Translations under genes and position numbers: made by a program
Assembly: GCA_913061075.1 (NCBI GenBank)
Contig: CAJXSK010000002.1
Coordinates: 274,968-338,967 of the forward strand
Origin: an uncultured Piscirickettsiaceae bacterium
Lineage (GTDB): Bacteria; Pseudomonadota; Gammaproteobacteria; Methylococcales; Cycloclasticaceae
DNA length: 64,000 nucleotides
Reading direction: 5' to 3'
Shown here: piece by piece, positions 17,946 through 27,555 of the stretch
Position numbering within the stretch: the first letter of the stretch is position 1
Layout of the letters: every line of letters begins with the position of its first letter
Notes under the pieces: model-generated
What the model was told of the DNA's origin: nothing
The model's database searches: none
What the model saw: the letters and a program-made list of their open reading frames with translations, nothing else

Positions 17946-18885
17946 AACCTTATACCCAGCAATAGCCCCTTTTGCCAGTGAATGGCTGCCAACAGACGAC
18001 GGACACGAGGTGTATGTAGAGCAGGTGGGTAACCCTGATGGCGAACCAGTTATCTTCTTACACGGCGGGCCCGGATCTAGCTGTAAAGACCATCACCGGT
18101 GTTTTTTTAACCCTGAAAAATACCACGTTATTTTAATGGATCAACGCGGTGCAGGTAAGTCGCGCCCATTAGGCCGTTTAAAACATAATTCAACGAACCA
18201 TTTAATGTTGGACATGGAGATGGTTCGTGAAAAGCTTGGCATAGAAAAATGGTTGTTGTTTGGTGGTTCGTGGGGCGCAACACTGGCATTATTGTATGCA
18301 CAAAAACACGTGCAGCGGGTGTCGGGTTTGATACTTCGCGGGACGTTTTTAGCGCGTGAAAAAGATGCAGATTGGTTCTTTAAAGACGGTGCGAATCGTT
18401 TGTTTCCCAAAGCGTGGCAGCGGTTTAGCCAGCATGTGTCGCCGAATGAGCGTAAGAACATGTTGGCGGCGTATTATCACCGTTTAGCGATTAATGATGA
18501 TGAAGTACGGCAAGAAACGACGCGGGAATGGGATGCGTGGGGCGGTGCCGTTGTATTGGGCGATGATTTTAATGCGGATGAGTTAGACGGTGATGTGCCT
18601 GAAACGGCGATTGCCCAAGCACGCATAGAAACGCATTACGCTATGAACCGTTATTTCATTGAAGAAAACAAAATCTTGGACAAAGCCTATCTTTTATCGG
18701 CCATTCCCTGCGCGATTATTCATGGGCGTAAGGATTTCATGTGCCCAATAGAAGCATCATTTGCTTTAGCGCAAGTACTGCCAGATGCAGCGTTTATTTC
18801 TTTACCCAATTCAACGCACTTGGCGCACGGTGAAGAGATGATTGACGCATTGGTTAGTGCGACAGATTCATTTGTTTCTAACTAA
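17935..18885 (+). CDS. pip: proline iminopeptidase
   Basis: Cytoplasmic serine peptidase (S33) that releases N-terminal proline from peptides. The sequence of 316 residues shows the HGGPGSSC oxyanion motif (43-50), MDQRGAGKS, the nucleophile elbow GGSWGATLAL with Ser112, a late acid (HGRKDFMCP) and the terminal His (NSTHLAHG). Its ATG lies inside the last codons of the restriction-modification gene (11-base overlap). It could have become linked to that gene by insertion; functionally it is housekeeping. Confidence 0.92.
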   Translation: MNNKTLYPAIAPFASEWLPTDDGHEVYVEQVGNPDGEPVIFLHGGPGSSCKDHHRCFFNPEKYHVILMDQRGAGKSRPLGRLKHNSTNHLMLDMEMVREKLGIEKWLLFGGSWGATLALLYAQKHVQRVSGLILRGTFLAREKDADWFFKDGANRLFPKAWQRFSQHVSPNERKNMLAAYYHRLAINDDEVRQETTREWDAWGGAVVLGDDFNADELDGDVPETAIAQARIETHYAMNRYFIEENKILDKAYLLSAIPCAIIHGRKDFMCPIEASFALAQVLPDAAFISLPNSTHLAHGEEMIDALVSATDSFVSN

Positions 18886-18894
18886 CAGCTTGTA

Positions 18895-19746
18895 TTAAGC
18901 GAGCTGTTTTGCGTGGTGGCGTAAGTGGTCTTCCATAAACGTCGCAATAAAGTAATAGCTGTGGTCATAACCCGTTTGTAGGCGGTAATGCATAGGGTAG
19001 TCAATGTCGTTTGCGGCGTTGACTAAATGGTCTGGTAGTAGCTGGCTTTGTAGAAAAGGGTCTTCACTGCCTTGGTCAATAAGCAAAGGAAGGCGCGCAG
19101 CGGTTTTTTTAATGAGTAGATGCGCATCGTGTTCTGCCCATATGTTTTTATCGCTGCCTAAATACCCCGCGAAGGCTTTTTTGCCCCATAAGCATAAGGT
19201 GGGTGCGCATATCGGCGCGAAGGCAGAAAGGGATTTGTACTTTTCAGGGTATTTAAAGGCGAGGGTGATAGCGCCGTGTCCACCCATTGAATGCCCAAAA
19301 ATACCGGCTTTGTTCATGTCAGCTGGAAATTGCTCGCCAACCAAATCAAACAACTCACTAACCACATAGTCTTCCATTTGGTAATGGCTATTCCAAGGCG
19401 ATTTGCTGGCATTGATATAAAACCCTGCGCCGCTGCCGAAGTCCCAACTTTCATTTTCTTTAGGTAAATTTAAGTCGCGTGGGCTGGTGTCTGGCGCAAT
19501 AAGTATTAAACCGAGCTCGGCGGCATATTGTTGAGCGCCAGCTTTTGCCATCATGTTTTCTTCGGTACACGTTAGGCCAGAAAGCCAAAATAATACGGGC
19601 AATTTTTTATTAGGTTCTGCCAGTGCTTGGGGCGGTAAATAAACCGAAAAGTTCATGTCGGTTTTACATGCACGGGATGCGTGTTTGTAAAAAGTGACCG
19701 TGCCGCCGAAGCTATGGTTTTGGTTAATGAGTTCGAGTGTATTCAT
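18895..19746 (-). CDS. fghA: S-formylglutathione hydrolase
   Basis: Hydrolyses S-formylglutathione to formate and glutathione, the second step of glutathione-linked formaldehyde oxidation in the cytoplasm. The 283-residue esterase-D-like protein has WLSGLTCTEENM, the nucleophile elbow GHSMGGHGA (Ser153), the Asp region LIDQGSEDPFL and the catalytic His in GYDHSYYFIATF. It follows frmA by only 7 bases, so it is cotranscribed. It is the last gene of the mtoX-to-fghA run. Confidence 0.95.
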   Translation of the reverse strand: MNTLELINQNHSFGGTVTFYKHASRACKTDMNFSVYLPPQALAEPNKKLPVLFWLSGLTCTEENMMAKAGAQQYAAELGLILIAPDTSPRDLNLPKENESWDFGSGAGFYINASKSPWNSHYQMEDYVVSELFDLVGEQFPADMNKAGIFGHSMGGHGAITLAFKYPEKYKSLSAFAPICAPTLCLWGKKAFAGYLGSDKNIWAEHDAHLLIKKTAARLPLLIDQGSEDPFLQSQLLPDHLVNAANDIDYPMHYRLQTGYDHSYYFIATFMEDHLRHHAKQLA

Positions 19747-19753
19747 GGTTTAT

Positions 19754-20878
<1,125 letters not shown>

Positions 20879-22147
20879 TTATTGTTGAGTATCGCCAACA
20901 GGTGCGGCAAAACCATCAGAGATGAGTTCGTCGACATTGGAGCCTGTTAGGCTGTTTAAAAAGGCGAGTAAATCACTTTGCTCATTATAAGTAAGATTAA
21001 GCGGTTTGATAAGCGGGTCTAAGTCTTCATTTGGAACGCCGCCTTGGTTGTAAAACTCGATGACTTCTTTTAACGTTTTAAATGCACCATCGTGCATATA
21101 AGGCGCCGTTAAGCTAATGTTCCTAAGCGTCGGGGTTTTATATTTCCAGCGGTCAGCTGGGTTTTCGGTTATTTCGTACAAGCCAACGTCGTTCGGTTTC
21201 TTTTCTGAGACTGAATCAAATAAATCTGATTCAATTTCAATCGTTTGACCAGGGGCAATGGTGATCATTTGTTTAGCAGGGCGAGGTTGCGTGGAAACAC
21301 GAAATCCATGCCCCGTGTTGTGTAACAGATTATTGGTAAACAGGGCGTGGTCTTTTTTGACGGTGTGGCAAGCAATGCAATTCGCTTTACCTGAAAATAA
21401 TTTAAAGCCATTTTTAACGTTAGCGCTAACCGCTTGTTCGTTCTGGCCGAAATACCATTGGTCAAACGGGCTATTGGCTGAATTTAAACTGCGTTGGTAT
21501 GTCGCTAAGGCCATGCCAATGGTTTCCATATTAAGGGGCTTGCCGAAAACACGTTCAAATAAACCGTTGTAATCCTCTAACGCACGTATTTTTCGTAAAA
21601 CAATGCCGGGTGATGGGTTACCCATTTCATTATGGGCTAATAACGGCCCCCATACTTGCTGCTCAAGGTTGTCTTCTCGCCCGTCATGGAATAATTTTTC
21701 CGCATAAGCGATGTTGTATAACGTTGGGTTGTTACGACGCCCAGATCGGCCCTCAAGCCCTACGGATGTAGCTAGTTCGTTATGTGTAAAGCCTTGCTCT
21801 GGCACATGGCACATGGCGCAAGAAAATGTGTTGTTTAATGAGAGTCTGCGGTCATAGAAAAGTTTTCGGCCGAGGTCAATTTTTTCAACTGTAATAGGAT
21901 TATGGGTAGGGATGGGGACAGCAGGCAAGCCAAGTGGTGGCTGTTTTATTAATGCCATCAAGTCGGCTTTTTTGCCAACACGAGTGGCTAACGCTTTGCT
22001 GTTGGTTATATAGTTTTTAGTGTCATACCCCGTTTTATCATCGCCAGCGCCGTGTAGCTGAGGTGCAGCAGGAATATTGCCTTTCTCGGCATAACTAACC
22101 GAGCTTAATAACGCGATAAATAGGAAATAAAAGAGTTTGTTTTTCAT
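20879..22147 (-). CDS. MauG/cytochrome c peroxidase-like di-haem protein of the mtoX operon
   Basis: Periplasmic di-haem c-type protein of 422 residues. After a signal peptide (1-20, ending SYA) there are two haem-attachment sites, CAMCH (110-114) and CIACH (257-261), in the order of bacterial cytochrome c peroxidases and MauG. The C-terminal DVGLYEIT, KTPTLRNISLTAPYMHDG and NSLTGS blocks are typical of the family. In other methanethiol-degrading bacteria a mauG-like gene accompanies mtoX. It may mature the oxidase or remove its peroxide; the sequence does not decide. The gene lies 47 bases after the SCO gene and 15 before frmA. Confidence 0.9.
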   Translation of the reverse strand: MKNKLFYFLFIALLSSVSYAEKGNIPAAPQLHGAGDDKTGYDTKNYITNSKALATRVGKKADLMALIKQPPLGLPAVPIPTHNPITVEKIDLGRKLFYDRRLSLNNTFSCAMCHVPEQGFTHNELATSVGLEGRSGRRNNPTLYNIAYAEKLFHDGREDNLEQQVWGPLLAHNEMGNPSPGIVLRKIRALEDYNGLFERVFGKPLNMETIGMALATYQRSLNSANSPFDQWYFGQNEQAVSANVKNGFKLFSGKANCIACHTVKKDHALFTNNLLHNTGHGFRVSTQPRPAKQMITIAPGQTIEIESDLFDSVSEKKPNDVGLYEITENPADRWKYKTPTLRNISLTAPYMHDGAFKTLKEVIEFYNQGGVPNEDLDPLIKPLNLTYNEQSDLLAFLNSLTGSNVDELISDGFAAPVGDTQQ

Positions 22148-22194
22148 AACAAATTATACCAAAGCCTACATTGGGCGAGTTTTGTTAATGAATA

Positions 22195-22863
22195 TTATTC
22201 CAACGTAAGTGTTTTAACGTCATTAATTAAAATGTCGGGGTGTAAGAATCCAACGCTGTATATCTTTCTAATTTTTTTGTTGGTATCGATTAAATAAACG
22301 CGCAAGGTATGTGAAAAGGTCCCCGTTGACAGGCCGTTGTCATCATATTCTTGCTGAATGCTTTGGTTGTAACCTGCAAGAATGGGTTGTAATTCTTTTT
22401 GTGATTGAGTCGTTAAAAAGCGCCAATCCGTTTGTTTTGTTTCTAATGATTTGGCATAGTCTGCCATAACGTCAGGTGTGTCGTGTTTTGGGTTAAAGCT
22501 CAGAGTGATAAGGCGTAAATCATCTTTAAGGCCCGCTTTAGACAAGCGCCGTTTTATTTTGTGAAATACAGCGGTTGATAAAGGGCAGCCATTAACATCA
22601 TTACATGTTGCATAGATAAAGCTCAACAGAACTACTTTATCGCCCATTAGGTCATATAAGTTTTGCGTTACTCCAGTGCTGTTAATAACCTTTCCATCTG
22701 TTGCTTCGCCATAAACTGGTTGGCTATAGGTACCTGCTTCGGGTGCTTCAAATGTTAGAGGCCCATATCCAGGCGCCAGTACAACAGGTTGTTTGCTTTG
22801 CGAATTATCAGCCTGTATTAACGTTGTAAAAAAACAGAGCATTAGAATAATTAATTTCAACAT
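22195..22863 (-). CDS. SCO1/SenC family copper-delivery protein
   Basis: Exported thioredoxin-fold protein of 222 residues that in its family carries copper to cuproenzymes or keeps cysteines reduced. The N-terminal signal segment (1-18) and the conserved His185 in GTFSHTLRVYLID are present. The two cysteines are Cys87 and Cys93, a CX5C spacing (CNDVNGC) rather than the CX3C of typical SCO. The start at 22863 is preferred; the longer frame to 22926 would run through a terminator. It lies between mtoX and the MauG-like gene, which suggests it loads copper into the methanethiol oxidase. Confidence 0.87.
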   Translation of the reverse strand: MLKLIILMLCFFTTLIQADNSQSKQPVVLAPGYGPLTFEAPEAGTYSQPVYGEATDGKVINSTGVTQNLYDLMGDKVVLLSFIYATCNDVNGCPLSTAVFHKIKRRLSKAGLKDDLRLITLSFNPKHDTPDVMADYAKSLETKQTDWRFLTTQSQKELQPILAGYNQSIQQEYDDNGLSTGTFSHTLRVYLIDTNKKIRKIYSVGFLHPDILINDVKTLTLE

Positions 22864-22882
22864 AATGGTACCAAAGTTTAAT

Positions 22883-22910
22883 AAAAAAATGGGGCCGCCG
22901 AGGCGGCCCC
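22883..22910 (-). terminator. intrinsic terminator between mtoX and the SCO gene
   Basis: On the minus strand a GGGGCCGCC/GGCGGCCCC stem with a two-base loop is followed by A and seven T. It stands 26 bases after the mtoX stop, within the presumed operon. It should make mtoX mRNA more abundant than that of the downstream maturation and formaldehyde genes, which would be reached by read-through. Confidence 0.85.
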
Positions 22911-22935
22911 AAATGAATAGACTCAAACCATGAGC

Positions 22936-24345
22936 TTATTCAGGGGAGAGGTATTTTGAAAGAGATGCAATTATTTTTTCAGCACTTTGTGTTGGTGCTT
23001 TACCATAAAGAGCATTAGATCCAAAACGCATTTGGTGTGGGAAACCTAAGCCAAGTTTGATAAAGTCAAGCTGGAAAGTTGGTGTTAATTTTTTACCATC
23101 CCAATCAAATGCACGAATGTACTGGTCTTGGCTTTCACCTTTCTTATCCCAGTTCGCTAGTAACGATGAAGAATAGTAAAGACGTTTTCCATCCCAGCTT
23201 GAAGAAATCATGTTGATTTGCTCACCAATTTTTTGTTCAAACACTTGTTTCGCAGCATGTGGGTTTGAAATATCAAACTGACGTGTTTTGCCATCCATAA
23301 AGGTATTAACCCATAATGTTTGGTCATCACTTGAGATTGAAATATCAACAGGTAAAGGGATTTTTGATGCATCACCAATGTCACCTACAATCTTTGCTTG
23401 CCATTCGTTTTGGTCGTCTTCATAAATTAACCATAGCTTAGAAGTAAGCGCTGTTGTAGTGAAGCAATAGTTGTTGGAAGCACCCCACGCACAACGAATT
23501 TCAAGTGGCGCACCTGGTACGTCTAGAATTTTCTTAGGTTGTCTTGTATGCAAGTCCCAAATCACAACAGTGTTACCAAAACGTTTCATGGCTTCTGCGT
23601 CACCGACAAGTTTACCAAAGTCCATCATGTAGTTATTCCAGCCAGTAAATGATGAAGTAACCATCATGTTGCGGCGTGGTAATACACGAACGTCATAGCC
23701 ATAACCATCAGCAAATTTACCAGATTTTTTTGCACCATTTAGATCGCCATCGGTTGGCATCCAGTGTGTAGCAACGAAATCACCAGCATTTGTGTATTCA
23801 ACTAGTGCTGTACGGCCGCCGTTATCTTTATTGTTGGATAAACCACTCACCATCATGGTGCCAGGCATTGCGTAGGTTGTGTGTGGCCCAACAACGCCGC
23901 CACTGTCTGCTACAAAGTTATTAATTGTTTTGTGTAACGTTGGTTTTGATGGGTTTGTGTGGACATCAAAAATGAAGATTTTATTTGTGTCTAAACCGCC
24001 AGCCCAAAGGTATTTACGGTCATCTGTAAAGCCTGAGTGATGCGCTTCGTTTCTTCCGCCAACAGAAATGCTGTTGATGACTTTACCGTATTGCTTGTCT
24101 TTAGGATTGGCAGCTACGGTGACTAATTTGTCTTGTTCGTCACCAACGCCAACAGCGCCGAGCGTCCAAACGTAGACGTAATCTTCTTGACCGACAATTT
24201 TTGCCATGTAAGGAGACATGCAAGTTTCATCAGCAATCGCTTGTTGTGGCAGTGCTACTAAACCAAGGGCCATTATTGCTGTTGAACCAAGTATGGCGCC
24301 TTTGGCACTCTTTTTTAAAGCTTGGAAAAAGGATTTGTTCGACAT
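22936..24345 (-). CDS. mtoX: methanethiol oxidase, selenium-binding protein 56 (SBP56) family
   Basis: Copper-dependent periplasmic oxidase that converts methanethiol, oxygen and water to formaldehyde, hydrogen sulfide and hydrogen peroxide. The 469-residue product starts with a Sec signal (cleavage about residue 38, QQAIA). The SBP56 beta-propeller follows, with blocks RNEAHHSGFTDDRKYL, GPHTTYAMPGTMMVSGLS, GYGYDVRVLPRRNMM, GAPLEIRCAWG and WDGKRLYYSSSLLANWD. These align by eye with human SELENBP1 regions. GAGG precedes the ATG. Neighbours SCO and MauG-like are those found beside characterised mtoX, and frmA-fghA extend the path to formate. The enzyme role is strongly implied but rests on family and context. 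Confidence 0.9.
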   Translation of the reverse strand: MSNKSFFQALKKSAKGAILGSTAIMALGLVALPQQAIADETCMSPYMAKIVGQEDYVYVWTLGAVGVGDEQDKLVTVAANPKDKQYGKVINSISVGGRNEAHHSGFTDDRKYLWAGGLDTNKIFIFDVHTNPSKPTLHKTINNFVADSGGVVGPHTTYAMPGTMMVSGLSNNKDNGGRTALVEYTNAGDFVATHWMPTDGDLNGAKKSGKFADGYGYDVRVLPRRNMMVTSSFTGWNNYMMDFGKLVGDAEAMKRFGNTVVIWDLHTRQPKKILDVPGAPLEIRCAWGASNNYCFTTTALTSKLWLIYEDDQNEWQAKIVGDIGDASKIPLPVDISISSDDQTLWVNTFMDGKTRQFDISNPHAAKQVFEQKIGEQINMISSSWDGKRLYYSSSLLANWDKKGESQDQYIRAFDWDGKKLTPTFQLDFIKLGLGFPHQMRFGSNALYGKAPTQSAEKIIASLSKYLSPE

Positions 24346-24433
24346 GTTCTCAACCTCATTATTATTGGAGCTGATAGTTTGCCAGAGTCAGTTTTGAGTG
24401 GTAAGGTCTAAAAAAGACAAAAGCGTGCTATTT

Positions 24434-25447
24434 ATGCCAAAAATAACGATTTCTATTCTCGCCATTGAAGAAACGATGATTTACACCTTAGCGGGGCCGT
24501 ACGATATTTTTTCAGCGGCCGCATCGTGTAGTCAACAGGCTGTGCCGACCGCGCCACCGTTCCTAACGTTTACATCTATTGTTGGAGTTAATAAAGGGCC
24601 ATTGCGTTGTTACAATGGGTTTACGATTGATTGTCAGCAAGATTTAACTGAAACGGGTGATGTCGATTTGGTTGTTATACCGTCGGTTGATTTTGCAGAT
24701 GAGCCATTTTTACAAAAATACCCCGAATTAAAGACTTGGTTGATCAATCAGCATAAAAATGGCGCGGTACTAGCAAGTGTTTGTGCGGGTTCTTTTATAT
24801 TGGCGGAAACAGGTTTATTGGATGGAAAAGTAACGACGACCCATTGGGCTTTTGCCGAATTAATGCAATCAAAATTTCCAAACGTGCAGGTTCATAGCGA
24901 TATGATTATCACCGAACAAGACAATATAATTTGTGCCGGTGGGGCGACATCGTGGCAAGACTTGGTAACGTACTTGGTGGAAAAGTATTCAACGGTAGAA
25001 ACGGCGAAATATATTGAGCAGTTTTTTTTATTAAATTCTCACCAAGGTGGGCAACGGCCATACAAGCAACATAAAAGCACGATTTCGCATGGTGATTTAA
25101 CCATTGAAAAGTCGCAGGCTTGGATTGAGCAACATTTAGAGGCGGATGATTTACTTATGTTGGCGATTAAGCAGTCGGGTTTAGCCGAGCGAACGTTTAA
25201 ACGCCGGTTTAAAAAAGCGACAACGCAATCGCCTAACGAATATATTCAAAACTTGAGGATTGATACGGCTAAGAGTCTACTACTAACATCATCAGCGACA
25301 GTACAAGATATTTCAGAACAAGTGGGGCTGATGGATGGCAGTTACTTTAGGCGCCTATTTAAGCGAAAAACCAGCATGACAGCGCACGACTTTAGGCGAC
25401 AATTTTCTACTTATCATCACGAAAATAAGGTGATGCGTGTTGAGTGA
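24434..25447 (+). CDS. GlxA-type transcriptional regulator (DJ-1/PfpI-like domain plus AraC HTH)
   Basis: Predicted activator, 338 residues. The N-terminal DJ-1/PfpI-like domain (about 1-190) includes the ASVCAGSFILAETGLLDGKVTTTHW block. It contains the nucleophile-elbow cysteine (CAGSF) seen in GlxA regulators, which here senses rather than catalyses. The C-terminal AraC/XylS domain (about 230-330) has both helix-turn-helix units (LAERTFKRRFKKAT and VQDISEQVGLMDGSYFRRLFK). ATG 24434 is preferred to a GTG at 24398. It is divergent from mtoX with an 88-base shared promoter region, so control of the mtoX operon is the likely role. The effector is unknown. Confidence 0.88.
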   Translation: MPKITISILAIEETMIYTLAGPYDIFSAAASCSQQAVPTAPPFLTFTSIVGVNKGPLRCYNGFTIDCQQDLTETGDVDLVVIPSVDFADEPFLQKYPELKTWLINQHKNGAVLASVCAGSFILAETGLLDGKVTTTHWAFAELMQSKFPNVQVHSDMIITEQDNIICAGGATSWQDLVTYLVEKYSTVETAKYIEQFFLLNSHQGGQRPYKQHKSTISHGDLTIEKSQAWIEQHLEADDLLMLAIKQSGLAERTFKRRFKKATTQSPNEYIQNLRIDTAKSLLLTSSATVQDISEQVGLMDGSYFRRLFKRKTSMTAHDFRRQFSTYHHENKVMRVE

Positions 25448-25455
25448 GGCCGGTA

Positions 25456-25483
25456 AAAAATTCTAAAACGTTTTAGAATTTTT
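25456..25483. terminator. bidirectional terminator shared by the GlxA-like gene and pqqE
   Basis: A perfect 28-base palindrome, arms of 14 bases centred between 25469 and 25470, begins with five A and ends with five T. It is therefore a terminator on both strands. The last codons and stop of pqqE lie inside the arm, while the regulator gene ends 8 bases before it. Confidence 0.75.
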
Positions 25484-26581
25484 AGAGTTTCTAAATAATA
25501 GCGGTTGCTCCACCGTTTGGCTTGGCTTAGCGGCTTGTTCTATTGCATCCGTTACGGTGTGATGTAATGGCGATAAGTCACAAACAGGGTCAGCATTTGT
25601 TGCATCGCCCGTTAATAAAAACGCTTGGCAATGGCAGCCACCAAAGTCTTTATCTTTTTCGGGGCAACTTCTGCACGGTTCTTTCATCCAGTCATTACCA
25701 CGGAAGTAGTTAAACGCTTTGGATTCATTCCATATTTCGCTAATGGAGTGATCTTTTACACTGGGGCAATCAAAGTTAGGTAGTTGGCGGGCTGAATGGC
25801 ACGGTAAGGCTAAACCATCTGGAGCAATGGTTAAGAAGGTTGTTCCCCAACCGTTCATGCAGGCTTTTGGTCGGCCTTCAAAGAAATCAGGCACGATGTA
25901 GTAAATTTTCATTTTGCCTTTTTGAGATTCTTGGTACTCATTGGCAATCGCTTCTGCGGTTTGTAGCTGTTCTTGCGTTGGCATTAGTTGGTCACGGTTA
26001 TGGTGTGCCCAACCGTAATATTGTGTGTTGGCGAGTTCTACAAAATCTGCGCCCAACTCAATGGCCATTTCTAAAATATCTTTCATCTGATGAATGTTTT
26101 GGCGGTGTAATACGACGCAAAGCACCATCGGGTAGCCGTGTTTTTTTATCAGTTTGGCGACAACTTTTTTGTGCTCAAAACTTTCAGTGCCGGCGATAAA
26201 ATCATTCAATTCTTTTGAACTGGCTTGCAAGCTGATTTGAATATGATCGAGCCCGGCTTCTTTAAGCGCAATAATTTTGGCCTCATCCATGTTGTAGCCG
26301 GATGTAATGAGGTTGGTGTAATAACCGAGTTTGTGTGAGTAATCGACGAGCTCAACAAGATCTTTTCTAACCAGTGGTTCGCCACCCGAAAAGCCGAGCT
26401 GTACTGCGCCCATTTCACGCGACTGTTTTAGTACACGCTTCCAATCTTCAGTTGATATCTCTTCTGAAACATTGGCGTAGTCAACAGGGTTTGAACAGTA
26501 CGGACACTGCAAAGGGCACGCGTAAGTCAGCTCCGCTAACAGCCAACGTGGTGGGCTAGGCGTTTTGATTGAGCCAGCCAT
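25463..26581 (-). CDS. pqqE: PqqE, radical SAM enzyme of PQQ synthesis
   Basis: Forms the carbon-carbon link between Glu16 and Tyr20 of the PqqA peptide, the first committed step of pyrroloquinoline quinone synthesis. The 372 residues hold the radical-SAM cluster motif C22-xxx-C26-xx-C29 (CPLQCPYC), the GFSGGEP motif, and a C-terminal SPASM region with cysteines (CMNGW, LPCHSA, CRSCPEKDKDFGGCHC). It overlaps pqqD by 26 bases; PqqD acts as its peptide chaperone. The order A-B-C-D-E is the standard one. Confidence 0.97.
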   Translation of the reverse strand: MAGSIKTPSPPRWLLAELTYACPLQCPYCSNPVDYANVSEEISTEDWKRVLKQSREMGAVQLGFSGGEPLVRKDLVELVDYSHKLGYYTNLITSGYNMDEAKIIALKEAGLDHIQISLQASSKELNDFIAGTESFEHKKVVAKLIKKHGYPMVLCVVLHRQNIHQMKDILEMAIELGADFVELANTQYYGWAHHNRDQLMPTQEQLQTAEAIANEYQESQKGKMKIYYIVPDFFEGRPKACMNGWGTTFLTIAPDGLALPCHSARQLPNFDCPSVKDHSISEIWNESKAFNYFRGNDWMKEPCRSCPEKDKDFGGCHCQAFLLTGDATNADPVCDLSPLHHTVTDAIEQAAKPSQTVEQPLLFRNSKNSKTF

Positions 26582-26831
26582 TATCTAACGCAATGTTTAA
26601 GAAGTTAACGATGTCGTTTTCCAATCCAGTTGTTTCAAATTTTGTTTCTAGCGTCTGAACAATGTCGGCTAGTTTATTGGCGCCATCACACACCTGTAAT
26701 ATTTCCGCAGAGCTTGGGTTTAACTCAACCAACCCTTCTGGGTAAAGCAGTACGAACATCTGTTGTGCTTCTTCCCATTGCAAACGGTAGCCAGGGGCTA
26801 ACTGTAACGCTTGGTCGGGTAATAAACTCAT
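26556..26831 (-). CDS. pqqD: PqqD, PqqA-binding chaperone
   Basis: Small RiPP-recognition protein of 91 residues that presents PqqA to PqqE. It has the winged-helix RRE fold pattern: [20 protein letters not shown], then [14 protein letters not shown] and a C-terminal helix. Start and end overlap pqqC (4 bases) and pqqE (26 bases), so translation is tightly coupled. Confidence 0.95.
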   Translation of the reverse strand: MSLLPDQALQLAPGYRLQWEEAQQMFVLLYPEGLVELNPSSAEILQVCDGANKLADIVQTLETKFETTGLENDIVNFLNIALDNGWLNQNA

Positions 26832-27553
26832 GATTCAACCGTAAAATAAGGCGGCATTTCGTGTACATAGGCCATGTGCATAGCATCGGCCATTGTCCAA
26901 AGAATGTCGAGTTTGAATTTTAAAATGCCCAGCATTCTTTCTTGTTCTGCGCGTGTTTTGTAATATTCAAGTGTAATGCGTAAGCCGTGTTCAACGTCAC
27001 GCCTTGCTTCGCTTAAACGTTTTTGGAAATAGGTGAGGCCAGTAAGATCAATCCATGGGTAATGTTCAGGCCAATTGTCCAAACGTTGTTTATGGATTTT
27101 TGGTGCGAAAAGTTCAGTTAACGATGAACTTGCCGCTTCGTGCCAATCGGCTCGGCGTGCAAAATTAACATACGCATCAACAGCAAAACGAACGCCGGGT
27201 AGTACGTGTTCTTCAGACAGCACTTCTTCACGCGTTAAACCAACGGCTTCACCCAGTTGTAACCAGGCTTCAATGCCACCAATTTCACCGGGTGCGCCAT
27301 CGTGATCAATAATGCGTTGTACCCATTGTGCGCGCGTGCCTTTATCAGGGCAATTCGCCATAATCGCCGCATCTTTCAACGGGATGTTCACTTGGTAATA
27401 AAAACGGTTTGCGACCCAGCCACGAATTTGTTCTTTGCTTAGCGTGCCTTCGTGCATCATCACGTGATACGGATGATTGATATGGTAAAAACGCTCCATA
27501 TCACGGATGCGTTTTTCAAATTCTTGTAAAGACCAGGGTGCTTGCTCTGTCAT
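26828..27553 (-). CDS. pqqC: PqqC, pyrroloquinoline-quinone synthase
   Basis: Cofactor-less oxidase for the final ring closure and eight-electron oxidation giving PQQ. The 241-residue all-helical protein shows the family blocks [47 protein letters not shown] and TYFQKRL, with the active-site histidines and arginines. It lies 2 bases after pqqB and overlaps pqqD. Confidence 0.97.
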   Translation of the reverse strand: MTEQAPWSLQEFEKRIRDMERFYHINHPYHVMMHEGTLSKEQIRGWVANRFYYQVNIPLKDAAIMANCPDKGTRAQWVQRIIDHDGAPGEIGGIEAWLQLGEAVGLTREEVLSEEHVLPGVRFAVDAYVNFARRADWHEAASSSLTELFAPKIHKQRLDNWPEHYPWIDLTGLTYFQKRLSEARRDVEHGLRITLEYYKTRAEQERMLGILKFKLDILWTMADAMHMAYVHEMPPYFTVES

Positions 27554-27555
27554 GT

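Noticed and set aside
19004..19369. 121-codon plus-strand frame
   Set aside because: Antisense shadow of fghA with no recognisable domain.
22936..24345. Annotation as a selenium-binding protein with a role in selenium metabolism
   Set aside because: The SBP56 name is historical; the SCO/MauG neighbours and the formaldehyde genes favour methanethiol oxidase.
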